From Kalaharituber pfeilii (taxonomy: Eukaryota > Ascomycota > Pezizomycetes > Pezizales > Pezizaceae), in contig WHUZ01000109.1 in the NCBI GenBank assembly GCA_015179045.1, positions 1 through 64,000 on the forward strand: a DNA stretch of 64,000 nucleotides. The letters run 5' to 3'. Made by a program: the position numbers and the translations under genes. The stretch's first letter is position 1, and the number at the start of each line of letters is the position of its first letter. Under the pieces are notes generated by a model. The model did no database searches. It had not been told where the DNA came from and saw only the letters and a list, made by a program, of their open reading frames with translations. Positions 1-8,699 of the stretch are shown here, in pieces.

Positions 1-262
1 TAAAGTGAAAGGAAAAAAGTGAGACTATATCCGGTTACTCCGCCGCGCAGTCCATCACCTCCGCCAACGTTATCTCTCCCCCCTCCTTATCTTTTGACAG
101 CTCCCTTAACCCCGCCTCTCCTCTCGGTAGTCTTTTCTTCCACACTTCACACCTACTCATGATGTGCTCAAAATTTTCAAAGTCTCTTCCGCACCATCTG
201 CATTCGGGAGAGGTCTCCTTCCCTATTTGGTATCTCCACTGTCGTAGTCCCTTGCAGTGCGG
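1..262 (-). mobile_element. LINE family A, 3' coding end (truncated by window edge)
   Basis: Read on the minus strand, this encodes the C-terminal end of a LINE polyprotein, with the CRWCG zinc-knuckle-like block (ETSPECRWCGRDFENFEHIM) followed by a short basic tail. The same block occurs in the longer family A copy at 29410-29820. Sequence from about 1-60 matches the 3' UTR of the copies at 4999-5171 and 29320-29420. The hairpin tail and A-run would lie beyond the left edge of the window. Confidence 0.8.
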
Positions 263-519
263 TCCAGGGAGCCGGCGGAGTTACCTGACTTTTTTTTTTA
301 AGGCGACTGTCTCCGGGCGTCTCTCTTCTTTACTATTGACTCCGCGCTAGTCCATCCGTCCTGCTTGGGCTCAACAACCTGGGGCGCCATGACAGAGATG
401 CACAGCTGCACAGTAAAGGCACCGCGGTATCATAGTACCAAATTTGGTAGCGATGTCAACTGCCAAGCCCTATGGGTGTTATTGTCTTTGTCCCCCATAT
501 CGCCTGTCGATCTCAGTCT

Positions 520-586
520 TTGTTTTTTTGTTTTTTTTAAATTTATTATCACGTAACCCCGCTTATCGCTACTCACTACAGCAGGG
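520..586 (-). mobile_element. Family B tail-only retroposon, degenerate
   Basis: A T-rich run interrupted by G and A is followed by TATCACGTAACCCCGCTTAT and an imperfect GCCATGGCAGGG-type end. Read on the minus strand this is the family B LINE tail (variant with GCGATAAGCGGGG) plus a poly(A). No clear target duplication remains, so this is probably an old copy. Confidence 0.6.
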
Positions 587-959
587 CCTTCACTCAAGTC
601 GCTATGGTCCTTCCGCTATGTTACTGTCGCGGCGATTTGATTTGACTTTTGACAAACGTATATCAGCGAACGACCGCTCTCTGGGCAGCAATGTTCACTT
701 ACACGATGCTACTCCGCCGGAAGTCGCTTCGGGGGATATGATTCAGAATGGGTCGGTAACAGAAGCAAATTTTCTGGATATTCTGGAGATCCCGTTTACT
801 ACGGACCTGCCTGTGCGAGTACGACAACGAGGTCCTGGTTACTTAATAACGAGGACTTGAACCAATCCGCTGGCGCTTGGGCAGTATGACGTGTATTGTG
901 ATAGTTTGTGTTTTCGTAGCATAGCTCTTGATTGCTGCTAAAGAGCTCCACGAAAAGGC

Positions 960-1590
960 AGTATTACCTTCAGCGATCAGCCGTGCATCCAGCGAATCCT
1001 CCCGTTCAATGCTTCGGGTCGGGAAGAGCTCGAGATGAGAAGTGCATCAATAGCGGTGATCGTTGGTGACTGGACTTCATCTGAAGCGGCACATCTTTCT
1101 CCGCTAGAGGCAGAAAATCTGGATAGAGTGGGGAGACGGGCGGTGGATTACCGATTTGGCGGATGCGAACGGAGCGTCAGAATTCCACTCGCTACAGAAC
1201 GGGTTTCTGCTTCGCCGAGACATTAATACGCCTTTTGATCAGTACTTGCTGTCGGTGAATCCCGATGTGAGTTCACTTTCCGGGTTCGACAATTGCAAAA
1301 TTGACCGATAATAGGATGGTTATAATGTTGTGGTCTTCAGTTTCGATTCGCTGGCAACAAACGATAGATTTCTGGATGGGGAACTTGAATTTAGGAATCT
1401 AAACGATGTCCATTATGTGATCAGCTGTTGCGATAGCACTTTTCAACAGAGTGTATTTGCAAACATGAGGGGTAGCGGGAGAACCGATTTTTGTGCACGA
1501 CCTCACAGGAGACGACATAATAGCGGTATTCAGCACAGAACCGTATAGAAAGCAAGGAATTGGAGATGGAAGTTGCAGTGAGATGTAAGA
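960..1590 (+). pseudogene. Decayed fungal HNH-endonuclease-like protein gene
   Basis: Successive plus-strand segments in shifting frames match the pattern of the fungal HNH (HNHc/HNH_2-type) protein family. They read, in order: GDWTSSEAAHLSPLEAENL; NGASEFHSLQNGFLLRRDIN followed by TPFDQYLLSVNPD; VVVFSFDSLA; QQSVFANMRGSG; and an HDLTGDDIIAVFSTEPYRKQ-like end. In the family these are the His-containing core, the N-G-x-L-L-x-R..FD block and the conserved NMRGAGEP..HDFPPGTD tail. Frame changes between blocks and two adjacent stop codons at about 1308-1314 show the gene is broken. An open frame at 618-860 just upstream may be an earlier exon. No DNase activity is inferred. The family assignment rests on recognised motif order only. 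Confidence 0.7.
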
Positions 1591-1849
1591 GGATTTCTAC
1601 AATAGTTTTTTACTTGGGTTAATAGGAGCATATTTAAATTGAGATCTGTTCAGCACCAGATGAGACTGCTAACATTGGGGGGGGGTTGGCGAAGCCCCCC
1701 TTACCGAAGCGGAAAATGCGCACTGCGGAAGAACAAGTATGGGTACTGCGCGGCTAGAGGTACTTCTTCCAAAATAGCGGTAATGATACTATGGGTGTCC
1801 GAAAGAATGGAGAGAGGGGGAAGGGGACCCCATGGTGGAACTGCTGAGT

Positions 1850-1899
1850 CGCCGTAGCCCATAGGGCGGCATGCGACTACTGATATTTACAAAAACAAA
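1850..1899 (+). mobile_element. Family A LINE tail
   Basis: CGCCGTAGCCCATAGGGCGG, then CATGCGACTACTGATATTTAC and an interrupted A-run. It is the family A hairpin tail on the plus strand. Sequence just upstream shows no recognisable LINE coding. Confidence 0.75.
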
Positions 1900-1904
1900 A
1901 AGAG

Positions 1905-2086
1905 GTGGATAGAGAGGTAATCTTCCCTTATTTCTGGGCTTTTATTTCTTCTCCTTCATTTATTCCCTTTATACTTAAATCTCGTCATAGCGCACAGGCT
2001 GACATAGGAGTGTTCTCGTACCCATCCTAAAGAACCGGTCGAATATTTGCATACTACTAATGATATTTACAAAAAAAAAAAAAAAA
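1905..2086 (+). mobile_element. Degenerate family A LINE 3' UTR and tail
   Basis: The stretch from about 1910 resembles the family A 3' UTR (ctccttcatttat..tacttaaatCTCGtCATAGC). The tail is split: GCATACTACTAATGATATTTAC with a long A-run ends at 2086. It looks like an older copy disturbed by an internal insertion or rearrangement. Confidence 0.5.
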
Positions 2087-2622
2087 GAAAACTCAGATTC
2101 CCCCTTCCCCTCCCGGAACGACTGGGAGAGTCGACTACTCGATCCGGAGCCACTCTTTTCCTTCTCTCCCTCTATACTCTTCTGCATTCCCAAGGCATTC
2201 TCTTCCTTCTCGTATTCTTCTTCCCTGGAGGCGGAGCATCGCGGCAATCGAATGGTACCCCGGCATTTGAGTGTTGTGAAAGTATATCCGTTGTCCTGAT
2301 ACTGGTCATACTCCGATTCTGTAATTCAGTTTAACAAGTGCAACTCACTGTAACAAAGATGCGTGCTGGGGCTGGCAGTTTCCCTGGTACCATGTTTCCG
2401 ACCCTGTTTTGCCTCCAGCCTGAGGTCGCAACCTCCGTACTGATGCAACGGGGCAATAGCCGATGGGGACATGCAGGGTCGAACGGAGAAGCGGCGGGTC
2501 AACACGCGCACGGTCGAAGCTGACTATCGCTTGGCAGGTACACTCTGAATAAATTTTTTGATCACGCAGGTATAGCCACATGATCTCGCAACCCTACAGG
2601 TTACATAATAAGTACTTACGTA

Positions 2623-2820
2623 CGAAGGAGGGCACCTTTCCATATTGGAAGATGCTGCAGGGGATTTTTTTTTTTTTTTTTTTTAAATCACATAACCCCG
2701 CTTGTAGCACTAAGCCATGGCAGGGTGATGCTGCAGGGGAGGAAGCCTATGTAAAGGAACTAAGGAGGGCCACTTTTCCATATTGGAGAGATGCTGCAGC
2801 GGAAGAAGCTTAAAGGAACT
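2623..2820. repeat. Two-copy tandem repeat of about 60 bp, hit by a micro-retroposon
   Basis: The motif TTTCCATATTGGA..GATGCTGCAG followed by GGAAGCC/GAAGC..TAAAGGAACT occurs twice (about 2623-2755 and 2763-2820). The first unit is interrupted by the insert at 2665-2726. No coding function is visible. Confidence 0.65.
2665..2726 (-). mobile_element. Family B tail-only micro-retroposon with TSD
   Basis: The 62-bp insert consists of a T-run, then ATCACATAACCCCGCTTGTA and an end GCCATGGCAGGG. It is flanked by perfect 14-bp direct repeats GATGCTGCAGGGGA (2651-2664 and 2727-2740). In sense orientation it begins at the first base of the family B tail and ends in poly(A), with no LINE coding sequence. 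The target duplication shows that it is a genuine insertion. Confidence 0.9.
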
Positions 2821-2873
2821 TATAATTGAAGTCATTAACTTTATTTATCCATAGCGCACAAGTGCAAAAAGAA

Positions 2874-2945
2874 TGGAGACGCGGGGAATCGAACCCCGGA
2901 CCACCTCTATGCTAAAGAGGTATTATACCACTAAACCACGTCCCC
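2874..2945 (-). tRNA. tRNA-Ala (anticodon AGC)
   Basis: The minus strand folds as a full cloverleaf. The acceptor GGGGACG pairs with CGTCTCC, including the G3:U70 wobble pair that is the alanine identity element. The anticodon stem CCTCT/AGAGG holds loop TTAGCAT (anticodon AGC). The T arm is CCGGG-GTTCGAT-TCCCCG-like, with discriminator A. There is no intron, and CCA is not encoded, as expected of a eukaryotic nuclear tRNA gene. Confidence 0.95.
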
Positions 2946-3437
2946 GTCACGTGTTACCTATAGAATAGAACTGGGACTACTGGTGGTTTGGTGAAAATAT
3001 AGTCCAATACTCTAGGATACTGCTTTGTTTTGTCATTGTCGTATTGTGAATGATGAGAGAAAATCTAGTCACATATCCCCCCAAGGACGGTACAAACCAT
3101 ATGAAATAGAAGACTAAAAAAAGAAAAAATTAGTCTGTAAGTACCATTCCATTCGTAGGCAGCAGAGCTTCGCAATCGTTACCTAAGCCGAATCAGCATT
3201 CTTCAAGTTTCACAATGGTTCACACTTCATCGCCTCAATCAATATCGCCACCAGTAGCGCAACTACTCCATCATGAGCCACCCATCAGCTGCTTGTCATC
3301 GACCGCCCTACCCTCTCTTACCGTCACGATGATTATGTTCTGGTCCCTTAAGGAATTCTGTCCTTACCAACTCAGGCTCAATTTCGGCTGCATCTGCTGC
3401 CTGTCAATTGGCCTGTGTCCCCCATATCAGCAAAGTC
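2946..3437. other. Intergenic, nothing recognised
   Basis: No coding pattern, transposon end or repeat that I recognise lies between the tRNA gene and the homopolymer insertion. The open frame at 3215-3568 runs into the poly(T)-poly(A) insert and shows no family motif. Confidence 0.5.
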
Positions 3438-3451
3438 GAAAGGATGAACAT

Positions 3452-3476
3452 GATATTTTTTTTTTAAAAAAAAAAA
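3452..3476. mobile_element. 25-bp homopolymer insertion with 14-bp TSD
   Basis: The insert is GATAT followed by T and A runs only. It is flanked by perfect direct repeats GAAAGGATGAACAT (3438-3451 and 3477-3490). The GATAT start equals the last bases of the family A tail before its poly(A). It therefore looks like a LINE-mediated insertion that kept only tail-end and homopolymer, possibly from two priming events on a poly(A). Confidence 0.8.
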
Positions 3477-3693
3477 GAAAGGATGAACATCAAAACATCT
3501 TGGTAACATTGAACGTTCTCGCGCTCAGTAAGCTCGAGACTACAGTCAAATCTATTAGGCTAGGCTAGGCGCATGCATCTTCCCAACTCCACATTCCCCA
3601 CCTCTCGTGACTCATCCAGTACGCTCCGGCGGTATACCTCCCCATACCTCCACACAAGCGCGACTGATTGTGGGCCCGTTGAATGCTTGATGA

Positions 3694-4330
3694 TGTTCTG
3701 GCCTACCGACGAACATTGCGGTTCGCGAACCGGCCAGGCCCATTCGCGAATCGGCCAATTCGTCGGTGGGCTGGCTGATTCGCGAATGGGCCAGCCCACC
3801 GACGAACACTGGTTTAGTACAAGTACCACTAGGTACCTCTACGTACTACCAGTGATTGAGTATAGAGAAACATTCTGCTACCAGCGTTAATTGATAAGCC
3901 AGTTACTGTATGCTAGCACAGCCCTATTGCCACTGACAAGTTGCCACCTACAAGTTGCCACTTGAAAGTTGCTGTCGGTGATAAGTTGCTACTTCTTACC
4001 CACATACTAGAAGATAATACAGACAGTGTAATTAATAATTCACTACGCTTCTAGACTGCTATAGTTAAGAATACCAATTTGTAATCATAACTAAATTATT
4101 GTTAACCGAAACACTAGAAGAAAATTACTAAATATGCTTCTAGTATTCTTCTTACTCTAAGCGAAATTTTGGAGTGTTATCTTCATAGGTAGAGATTTCC
4201 GGAATCCTCCGCCATTCTGGTATTATATTGTGGCAGTAACAGGGATTGCGTTGATGCCAAGAATGAAAAGTTTGGTGGTTGTATTACCAGAAACAGTAGA
4301 TAATAAGAGCCCTGCAAGTGCCAAGTACCC
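3694..4330. repeat. Left arm of a long inverted repeat (DNA transposon end)
   Basis: The arm starts TGTTCTGGCCTACCGACGAA and its outer 110 bp contain nested palindromes built from GGCCGATTCGCGAAT-like units. Further in come four imperfect copies of CAAGTTGCCAC and then a block (about 4190-4330) that matches the inverted arm at 8700-8830 (GGCATCAACGCAAT and GGCGGAGGATTCCGG in reverse). With 8700-9313 it brackets 5.6 kb. Homology is patchy, so the element is old. Target duplications could not be defined. Confidence 0.65.
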
Positions 4331-4520
4331 ACTTTAAGCAACCTCATCATGATAAAACTTGTCAAGACAAAATTTCATGTTCTTGTCTAGGTACCTGTTC
4401 TTCTCTTCGTTGTACATGCATATGTCAAAAGGTTAAATGTTCTTATTCTTGTAATAAAAGCAATGCTGGTCAATGTACTAACCAGGAGAATGAGAGTGAA
4501 CATAGTGATGTATATTTAGG
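4318..4520 (+). pseudogene. Cysteine-rich reading frame at the inner edge of the left arm
   Basis: The frame contains CQDKISCSCLGTCSSLRCTC, then ICQKVKCSYSCNKS and GQCTNQE. This dense C-x-C..C-x4-C-x-C..C..C spacing resembles CXC (tesmin-like) zinc domains, which also occur in some transposon proteins. It has no obvious start and runs into the LINE-derived piece at 4507. It may be the remains of a transposase belonging to the element bracketed by the inverted arms. The family assignment is tentative. Confidence 0.4.
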
Positions 4521-4888
4521 GAAGGTCCGGAAATGGTTGGAGTCCGGGAATGATAGGCTAAGCAAGACCGTGGGGATAAGGTGGCTGAGACGAAAGACCG
4601 CGCTACTGGAAGAAGGAAAAATGACCAGCTCGGTCGTGGTGTACTTGGAGGCAGCGACGGGCGTAGACAGAGTTAGGTTAGGTGGGAAATGGTTGAGGAC
4701 CACTCAATACGAGCCGGACAGACGGAGGAAATAGGCTGTATTGACCAGTGTGTACATTCTACCCGCACCATGTATGAGTATTGCGGGCACCACATGTATT
4801 TAGTGACGGTTAATTTTCTTTCTTTAATAAATACCTCGCCATAGCCCATACTGCGGCATGCGAGTAAGGATAAAAAAAAAAAAAAAAA
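4507..4888 (+). mobile_element. LINE ORF1 fragment joined to family A tail
   Basis: An open segment ends ..SSVVVYLEAATGVDRVRLGG then KWLRTTQYEPDRRRK and stop at 4734. This resembles the end of the gag-like ORF1 of fungal LINEs (hydrophobic strand, RLGGxWLR, YEPDR), but it lacks following zinc knuckles. About 100 bp later the family A tail (CCTCGCCATAGCCC..GCGGCATGCGAGTA) and an A-run follow. The copy at 11349-11556 has the same order and the same stop position, so this may be a small non-autonomous family rather than a chance deletion. Confidence 0.6.
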
Positions 4889-4998
4889 GTACTATTGTTT
4901 GTACATAGATGACTGCATAGGGGGATAGGAGACTGTGGAAATTGCTTAGCTGGCTGTATGATAGATCACTATTACATTAAATCATAAGCGAGTATATA

Positions 4999-5171
4999 GG
5001 GGGGGGAGAGAACCTTGGCGGAGGTGATGGACTGGGCGGCGGAGTAACCGGTCATATTTTCACTTTATCTCCTTATCTGTTACTTATTTTTCCGTTGATT
5101 ATCATTCATGTATCTAAACCCTCGCCATAGCCTGCAAGGCGGCATGCGAGTAATGATATATAAAAAAAAAA
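4999..5171 (+). mobile_element. 5'-truncated LINE family A with TSD
   Basis: The insert contains the last LINE codons (GGCGGAGGTGATGGACTGGG), the 3' UTR, the hairpin tail and an A-run. Perfect 15-bp duplications ATAAGCGAGTATATA lie at 4984-4998 and 5172-5186. It is the clearest reference for a complete family A 3' end in this window. Confidence 0.92.
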
Positions 5172-5217
5172 ATAAGCGAGTATATATATTACATATAGGT
5201 ACATCGAGGTACATTGA

Positions 5218-5353
5218 TGTTCGCCGCTGGGCCAGGTGTTCGTGGCTGGGCTGGCCCCGTGAAAAACACCATATGTTTTTCACGGGGCCGGCCGGTTCAC
5301 GAATCGGCTGGCCGGTTCGCGAACCGGAAAATGTTCGTCGGTGGGCCAGAACA
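5218..5353. mobile_element. Palindromic mini-element related to the long inverted repeat
   Basis: The 136-bp GC-rich element has ends TGTTCGCCG.. and ..GGTGGGCCAGAACA. Internally it folds (CCCCGTGAAAAACA / TGTTTTTCACGGGG). Its right end in reverse, TGTTCTGGCCCACCGACGAA, is nearly identical to the outer end at 3694. It is probably a non-autonomous member of the same DNA transposon family. Flanking duplication is unclear. Confidence 0.6.
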
Positions 5354-5553
5354 ATGATAAAGGGTTCATGCTTGAAACCCCGTATCTAGGTCCTTGACTA
5401 TATGCAGAGCGGGGTTAACGAACCAGTTCGAAACAATCATGTTTGAGACAACGATTCACGCGGCATGACCCCCACCCCTTACACTGTATCAATTCCCATT
5501 TCCTGCTGGCAGTGTCTTACGCGATATCACATCAGCAAACCCTGCTGGCACCA

Positions 5554-5777
5554 TTTTTTTATATTTTTTATAATCACGTAACCCCGCTTGCAGCGCCAAG
5601 CCATGGCAGGGTCCCTGGGCAAGCCCTCAAAGCCCGGAGACAGGCTTCACAAAGAAAGTTCTATATACACATCCCCGTTCCACCCCCTTCTAAAACCTGA
5701 TTCCAGAAACTTCTGGACGGTTCTTCTGGTTTCTGCATCAAGGGAGGCTCCCCTATATCTCTCCGCCTCTCCCCCCT
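5554..5777 (-). mobile_element. 5'-truncated LINE family B with TSD
   Basis: The T-run, family B tail (ATCACGTAACCCCGCTTGCA..GCCATGGCAGGG) and 3' UTR (GTCCCTGGGCAAGCCCTCAA) are read on the minus strand and match the 3' end of the copy ending at 13855. Direct repeats CCTGCTGGCAC(C/T) at 5541-5552 and 5778-5789 are the target duplication. Confidence 0.88.
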
Positions 5778-6452
5778 CCTGCTGGCACTATGATAAACCT
5801 TTTTTTTCATTCAATATCCCTACTTGTATGCAGCCCTGAAGGACTATGACCGGTCACGACTAACGTGCGTTAAGAGCTATACACACCCAAAGAACCACGG
5901 TCATCGTAGGGCCGATACCACCACCTCTTGATTTTGTCTACCTTCCCCTCGTCAGGCTGTCACTGGGATCCATCCATCTATTCAGATACGATCGAATTAT
6001 TCAAGCTCCATTCTGATTCGCGACGAGAAGCTGGCAAAGCTAAAAATAAAAGGCCTTGTAAAGAATCTAGAGTTAGGGAAGATTGCGGGATATTCCAAAT
6101 TCATCGAGACCCACAACGCACTGCTTCAACCGGTTCAAACGCCGCTCAAATAAAATCCATTTAGGTGATATGTCACCTCAGTCCTAAATCGCTCCTCTGT
6201 GCCTCGGACCTACTAGCTGACTTCTTGCGGTAATTTGGCAGGTGCGAATTACGGGCGAAAGGAAAGCTGCACGAAACGGACTTGACAGCTTGATTTCGTT
6301 GTTTAAAATTTTGGGAATTCGTGCTTGATTTTTCTCTTGAAGGGTTGAGATTTCTAAGTCTGTTTCGCCTGTGTCATCTGAAATTTGGCGTAAGTAGTTA
6401 GCACCTCTAGTTTTGTTTCGTAGGTTTGGTCACGAGGACTGCTGTCCAGGGA

Positions 6453-6510
6453 TTTTTTTTTTTTTTTTTTTTTTATTACTCGCATGCCGCCTTATAGTCT
6501 ATGGCGATGT
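6453..6510 (-). mobile_element. Family A tail-only micro-retroposon with TSD
   Basis: The 58-bp insert has a T-run, then ATTACTCGCATGCCGCCTTA..CTATGGCGATGT. It is the family A tail alone, on the minus strand. The direct repeats TGTCCAGGGA and TGTACAGGGA (one mismatch) flank it. No LINE coding sequence is present. Confidence 0.8.
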
Positions 6511-6570
6511 TGTACAGGGACTCTGCAATATGGAATACCTGTAAGGGGGGATACATAAGGGGGCATAGAC

Positions 6571-6598
6571 TTTTTTTTTTTTTTTAAAAAAAAAAAAA
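6571..6598. repeat. Poly(T)-poly(A) junction
   Basis: A run of about 15 T is followed directly by about 13 A. It resembles the homopolymer insert at 3452-3476, but I found no convincing target duplication here. Confidence 0.5.
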
Positions 6599-7379
6599 TG
6601 TCTTGGAGTGAAGGTCTTGGAATTCGAGCAACATTTCTTTTTCCTGGAATCCGCGTTCGGGGCCTCACGATCACACTAGCAGTCGCGATGCACCTGCAGG
6701 GAGGGATGGAGCGCAAAGTATGTGGTGTTTGAGTGCGGTGGGCTGGAGCAGCCCACAAGAGAACCATCTGGCCTCCAGATTTGAAGAGCGGGCGTACCGG
6801 TGTGATGACGGCTCAACAGCATCCACTGTTTCGCACGGGTACTGGTATCTAGAGCTGGCGGAACGAAGCCTCAAGAGCGGTCTCAATGATCAAATGTCAA
6901 GGAACGAATCTTCAATTGTCTTGTCTGTGCGTGTCAATGTCTCTCCTGCTTCTTGCTTCTTGCTTGCTTTCACAGTCCTATCTACATACAATTTATAAAC
7001 CACCTTCACCTTCCAACTGAGCCTGTTCATACATATCTCGCTTCTTAATCATAATTTTCTTCCTCATCCTACGCATGTGTCATCATGTGGCCCTACCGCT
7101 GAGTACCGCTCCGGCCCGCGTATGGCCCTATTCTTTCCATCGGTACCGTGGTTACCACCACACCGGAGGGGTAGGAAAGGTGGGAGGATGTAGAGCAAGG
7201 GAAGTGGGCGGAGAGGCAGGAGAATGGTGAAGAAGTGGACATCCTCGAATGACTGTTCTACTTCTTGAGGGCATATAGAAATGGGGAAGAAGCGGCGATG
7301 GGGGGTCATGTAGATAGACGAGATTTTCCTTTATATGTTTGCCTGCGAGCATGGAGGGTTTCGAACAAGGGGACCCACT

Positions 7380-7575
7380 CTCAGCACTGATGGAATGGAT
7401 GGAACGTTGAATATCTAAACGGGGGGGGAGGGGGATTTTCCTATCTTCTGTATGGGGGGACGGAGTCGGTTCATCCTTTTTACTTATTTTCTTACCTATT
7501 CCCTATGTACTTAACCTCGCCATAGCCCATAGGACGGCATGCAAGTAGTGATATGAAAAAAAAAAAAAAAAAAAA
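7380..7575 (+). mobile_element. LINE family A 3' end
   Basis: A pyrimidine-rich 3' UTR (cttacctattccctatgtacttaa) leads into the family A tail CCTCGCCATAGCCCATAGGA..GGCATGCAAGTAGTGATATG and an A-run. The 5' boundary is uncertain. Confidence 0.7.
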
Positions 7576-7582
7576 GACCCAC

Positions 7583-7648
7583 GCGCCCTACCATAGCGAG
7601 GAGCGATAGGCGGGGTTACGTGATCTAAAAAACAATAAAAAACCAAAA
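7583..7648 (+). mobile_element. Family B tail (GCGATAGGCGGGG variant)
   Basis: CCTACCATAGCGAGGAGCGA followed by TAGGCGGGGTTACGTGATCT and a mixed A-rich stretch. It sits directly against the preceding A-run, so one LINE tail appears to have been inserted next to another. Confidence 0.6.
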
Positions 7649-7649
7649 G

Positions 7650-7862
7650 AGACATTCCGATGGCGAGATGGTCACCTGGCAGTGCAGGGAGGACTTGGAG
7701 GAGAAGGGGTGGAGGAAGGAGGGTGCATTGGGTACCCAAATTCTGTACGTAGAGTAGAGGGGTACCTAGTCGCTCAGACCTGACCTGGGTAAGGTATATG
7801 AGTCCCTGCCACAGGCTGGCAGCCCGTATGTGGGGTCTCGTGACCCCCCCCCCAAAAAAACA
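7650..7862 (+). mobile_element. LINE family C 3' end
   Basis: The block GGTCACCTGGCAGTGCAGGG..GACTTGGAGGAGAAGGGGTG, then a 3' UTR and a tail GTATGTGGGGTCTCGTGACC with C- and A-runs, is shared with 26150-26350. The other copy reads VTWQYWEDLEEKGWRQK, similar to the C-terminal end of family B LINEs. Family C appears to be a relative of family B with a different tail. Confidence 0.6.
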
Positions 7863-8594
7863 CCTCATTCTCATCCTCCTGATTTGTACAGTTCACAATT
7901 TTTTTTTCCTTTGACATTTATATAGGCATGCATCTTGTTGGCAAATACATTTAGAGCGAGGAGTAGAACAAGACCCTTGACAAGTACACGAAATCTAAAG
8001 TTTAGAAATACCTAGAAGATAGGAACGTGTAAGGGGTGCCAATATGTGGTGTAGGTAGTGGATACACTGGTGAGGGCTATAGAAGGGAAGGATAGAGTTC
8101 TTATATACCTATAAATCTGTAAAACAACTTTCGGATAGATTATTCAGATATGGGTTCTTTAGTATGGTGAGAGATACCTATTTCAAGTTAAATGGTGATG
8201 ATAATAAGTTCAGTAATAGCACGCTGTTTAGCAAGTAGCAGACAGTAAAATCTTAAAATATCATACCGATAGTGGAGTATCAGCAGGTTTTATTACCACT
8301 CTACAAATTTTTACCAGAATTCATGTATGACAGACTCAAATGAAAGCTCTATATCCTGCATATCCACTGCTTCAACTGCTTAATTCCGGCAAGAGCTCAG
8401 AGTTAAATAAAATTATCAAACCTAAAGGTAACAGCAGGCAGTAGAAGTCTTACCTTAATTTGTATCACAGATTTGTAACAAGACACATGGCTGAACCTAA
8501 TGGACAATAGAGCACCCTACATCTACCTAGTTCCAGCTTTCCAATGCTGCAAGAATCATGTTAATCGGGTAAGAACTCATAGTGTGACATTATC
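7863..8594. other. AT-rich interior, nothing recognised
   Basis: No coding or repeat family recognised. It lies inside the region bracketed by the long inverted arms and may be the interior of that element or older host sequence. Confidence 0.4.
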
Positions 8595-8699
8595 TTGAAG
8601 TCGTTGAGTTTTCTTACAGAGCGGGATGTGAGCATGAATAATTGTAAATATATTTGGGAAATGTGGACTGCGCTGGAATGCTTGATGTTTGCAAGGTAT

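Noticed and set aside
6571..6598. Treating the T-A junction as a second proven homopolymer insertion
   Set aside because: No flanking direct repeat of useful length could be found, unlike 3452-3476.
7064..7352. Open frames on the minus strand near 7.1-7.3 kb
   Set aside because: Pro/Leu/His-rich shadow of a purine-rich plus strand that may be LINE-derived. No motif on either strand.
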